Origin: CAZHMN01 sp964533705
Lineage (GTDB): Bacteria > Electryoneota > B3-LCP
DNA length: 13,913 nt
Direction: 5' to 3'
Assembly (NCBI GenBank): GCA_964533705.1
Contig: CAZHMN010000079.1
Coordinates: forward strand, 1-13,913
Shown here: positions 13,105 to 13,913 of the stretch, one piece after another
Position numbering within the stretch: position 1 is the stretch's first letter
How the letters are laid out: every line of letters starts with the position of its first letter
Position numbers and translations under genes: made by a program
The notes under the pieces: generated by a model
The model's input: only the letters and a program-made list of their open reading frames with translations
What the model was told of the DNA's origin: nothing
Databases searched by the model: none

Positions 13105-13913
13105 ATGAAGAATACAGCCAGATGGATTGCCGTCGCGTTGATGCTTCTAACGCCTGTTTACGCGTTGATGGCCGCGACGACGGGGAAAATTGCCGGGCGG
13201 ATCATTGACATGGATACCAATGAGCCCCTCCCGGCGGTTAACGTTGTCATCGTGGGCACCACCTTAGGTGCAACGACTGATCTCGACGGGAATTACTTTA
13301 TCCTCAACATACCTCCGGGTTCGTATTCAGTCAAGGCGTCCATGGTGGGGTATAAAGAGGTTACTGTTCGTAACGTTCTCGTGCAGACGGACCTGACCAG
13401 CAGGCTGGATTTCGATCTGGAACCCACCATACTTGAGGCTGGCGAAGAGGTCGTAGTCGTTGCTGAGAAGCCTCTGATCGAAAAAGACGTAACCGCCAGC
13501 CGGGTGACCACCACCGGGGCTAATCTGGCGCGGATGCCGGTTGATGAAATGGAGGACATTTTATCCTTGACGGCAGGAGCGGTTGAGGAAGATGGGAACC
13601 TGCACATCCGCGGGGGCCGCAACCGTGAAGTGGCCTACTTGATTGACGGTGCGGTGGTAGCCGATCCCGAGACCGGGGCTTTTGACGGCGACGTTCCCGA
13701 GATGGCGCTGGAAGAGATTTCGGTGCAGACCGGCGGATTCGGCGCCGAATACGGCTCCGCTCAATCCGGCATCGTCAACATGATCTTGAAGGAGGGGGGA
13801 ACGGATTTCAGCGGCGCGCTGCGCTTCAAGACCTCCGATTTCAGCGGCTATCGAAAGGATCCCTGGCATGAGCAGCTCTGGAATTTTGAGGGTTCCTTCG
13901 GAGGGCCGGTGCC
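13105..13913 (+). CDS. TonB-dependent receptor with carboxypeptidase-regulatory-like domain (5' part)
   Basis: The gene runs off the window; 269 codons are visible. A signal peptide (hydrophobic core about 7-22, cleavage near ALMAA) is followed by a carboxypeptidase-regulatory-like beta domain (about 27-107: GKIAGRIIDMDTNEPLPAVN, DLDGNYFILNIPPGSYSV). Next come a TonB-box-like EEVVVVAEKP (114-123) and a plug domain (about 128-235) with MPVDEMEDILSLTAGAV, HIRGGRNREVAYLIDG and GAEYGSAQSGIVN. The barrel begins after about 237 (FSGALRFKT). Such receptors sit in the outer membrane and import large substrates using TonB energy; the cargo cannot be named. AGAGGTGA (13093-13100) precedes the ATG. This wording of the plug is common in FCB-type phyla. 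No SusD-type partner can be seen in the window. Confidence 0.9.
   Translation, partial: MKNTARWIAVALMLLTPVYALMAATTGKIAGRIIDMDTNEPLPAVNVVIVGTTLGATTDLDGNYFILNIPPGSYSVKASMVGYKEVTVRNVLVQTDLTSRLDFDLEPTILEAGEEVVVVAEKPLIEKDVTASRVTTTGANLARMPVDEMEDILSLTAGAVEEDGNLHIRGGRNREVAYLIDGAVVADPETGAFDGDVPEMALEEISVQTGGFGAEYGSAQSGIVNMILKEGGTDFSGALRFKTSDFSGYRKDPWHEQLWNFEGSFGGPV

Overview
The window looks like housekeeping sequence from an uncultured bacterium of the FCB (Fibrobacterota-Chlorobiota-Bacteroidota) superphylum or a neighbouring candidate phylum. The evidence is a small secreted protein with a Por/type IX C-terminal sorting domain, a TonB-dependent receptor with an N-terminal carboxypeptidase-regulatory-like domain, and RNase Y. 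Shine-Dalgarno sites are patchy: infC, rplT, rny, hypB and the receptor have good ones, while thrS, pheT and zapA have none that is clear. A run of 100 N inside pheT is a scaffold gap, so this is probably a metagenome-assembled contig. The exact phylum cannot be fixed from the sequence.

Layout: (1) 30-572 is a same-strand cluster of five tRNAs (Ala-GGC, Gly-GCC, Cys-GCA, Leu-UAA, Val-GAC), none encoding the 3' CCA. (2) 718-1744 is hypA-hypB, the nickel-insertion pair for [NiFe]-hydrogenase maturation. (3) 1753-2370 on the minus strand is a short secreted FG-GAP/type IX protein convergent with hypB. A 29-bp perfect palindrome lies in frame inside its sorting domain. (4) 2371-2826 is a divergent promoter region with one good promoter per strand and several stem-loops. 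(5) 2827-9234 is the conserved translation block thrS-infC-rpmI-rplT-pheS-pheT; infC starts with AUU. (6) 9237-12635 is a ZapB-like coiled-coil gene, zapA, a probable 6S RNA, rny and the YmdB-family phosphodiesterase gene, an order known from other phyla. (7) 12636-13104 is an AT-richer gap without a convincing gene. (8) 13105 to the window end is the 5' part of a TonB-dependent receptor gene.

Functionally, block 5 supplies two aminoacyl-tRNA synthetases, an initiation factor and two 50S proteins. Block 6 joins FtsZ-ring accessory proteins, the RNA-polymerase-binding 6S RNA and RNA turnover. The two envelope genes that flank the core block are lineage-specific. I see no phage, transposase, CRISPR or defence genes and no clearly new multi-gene system. 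The points most worth checking are at the RNA and small-element level: the in-frame palindrome, the C33 tRNA-Val, the structured leader between the 6S RNA and rny, and the palindrome at the rpmI start.
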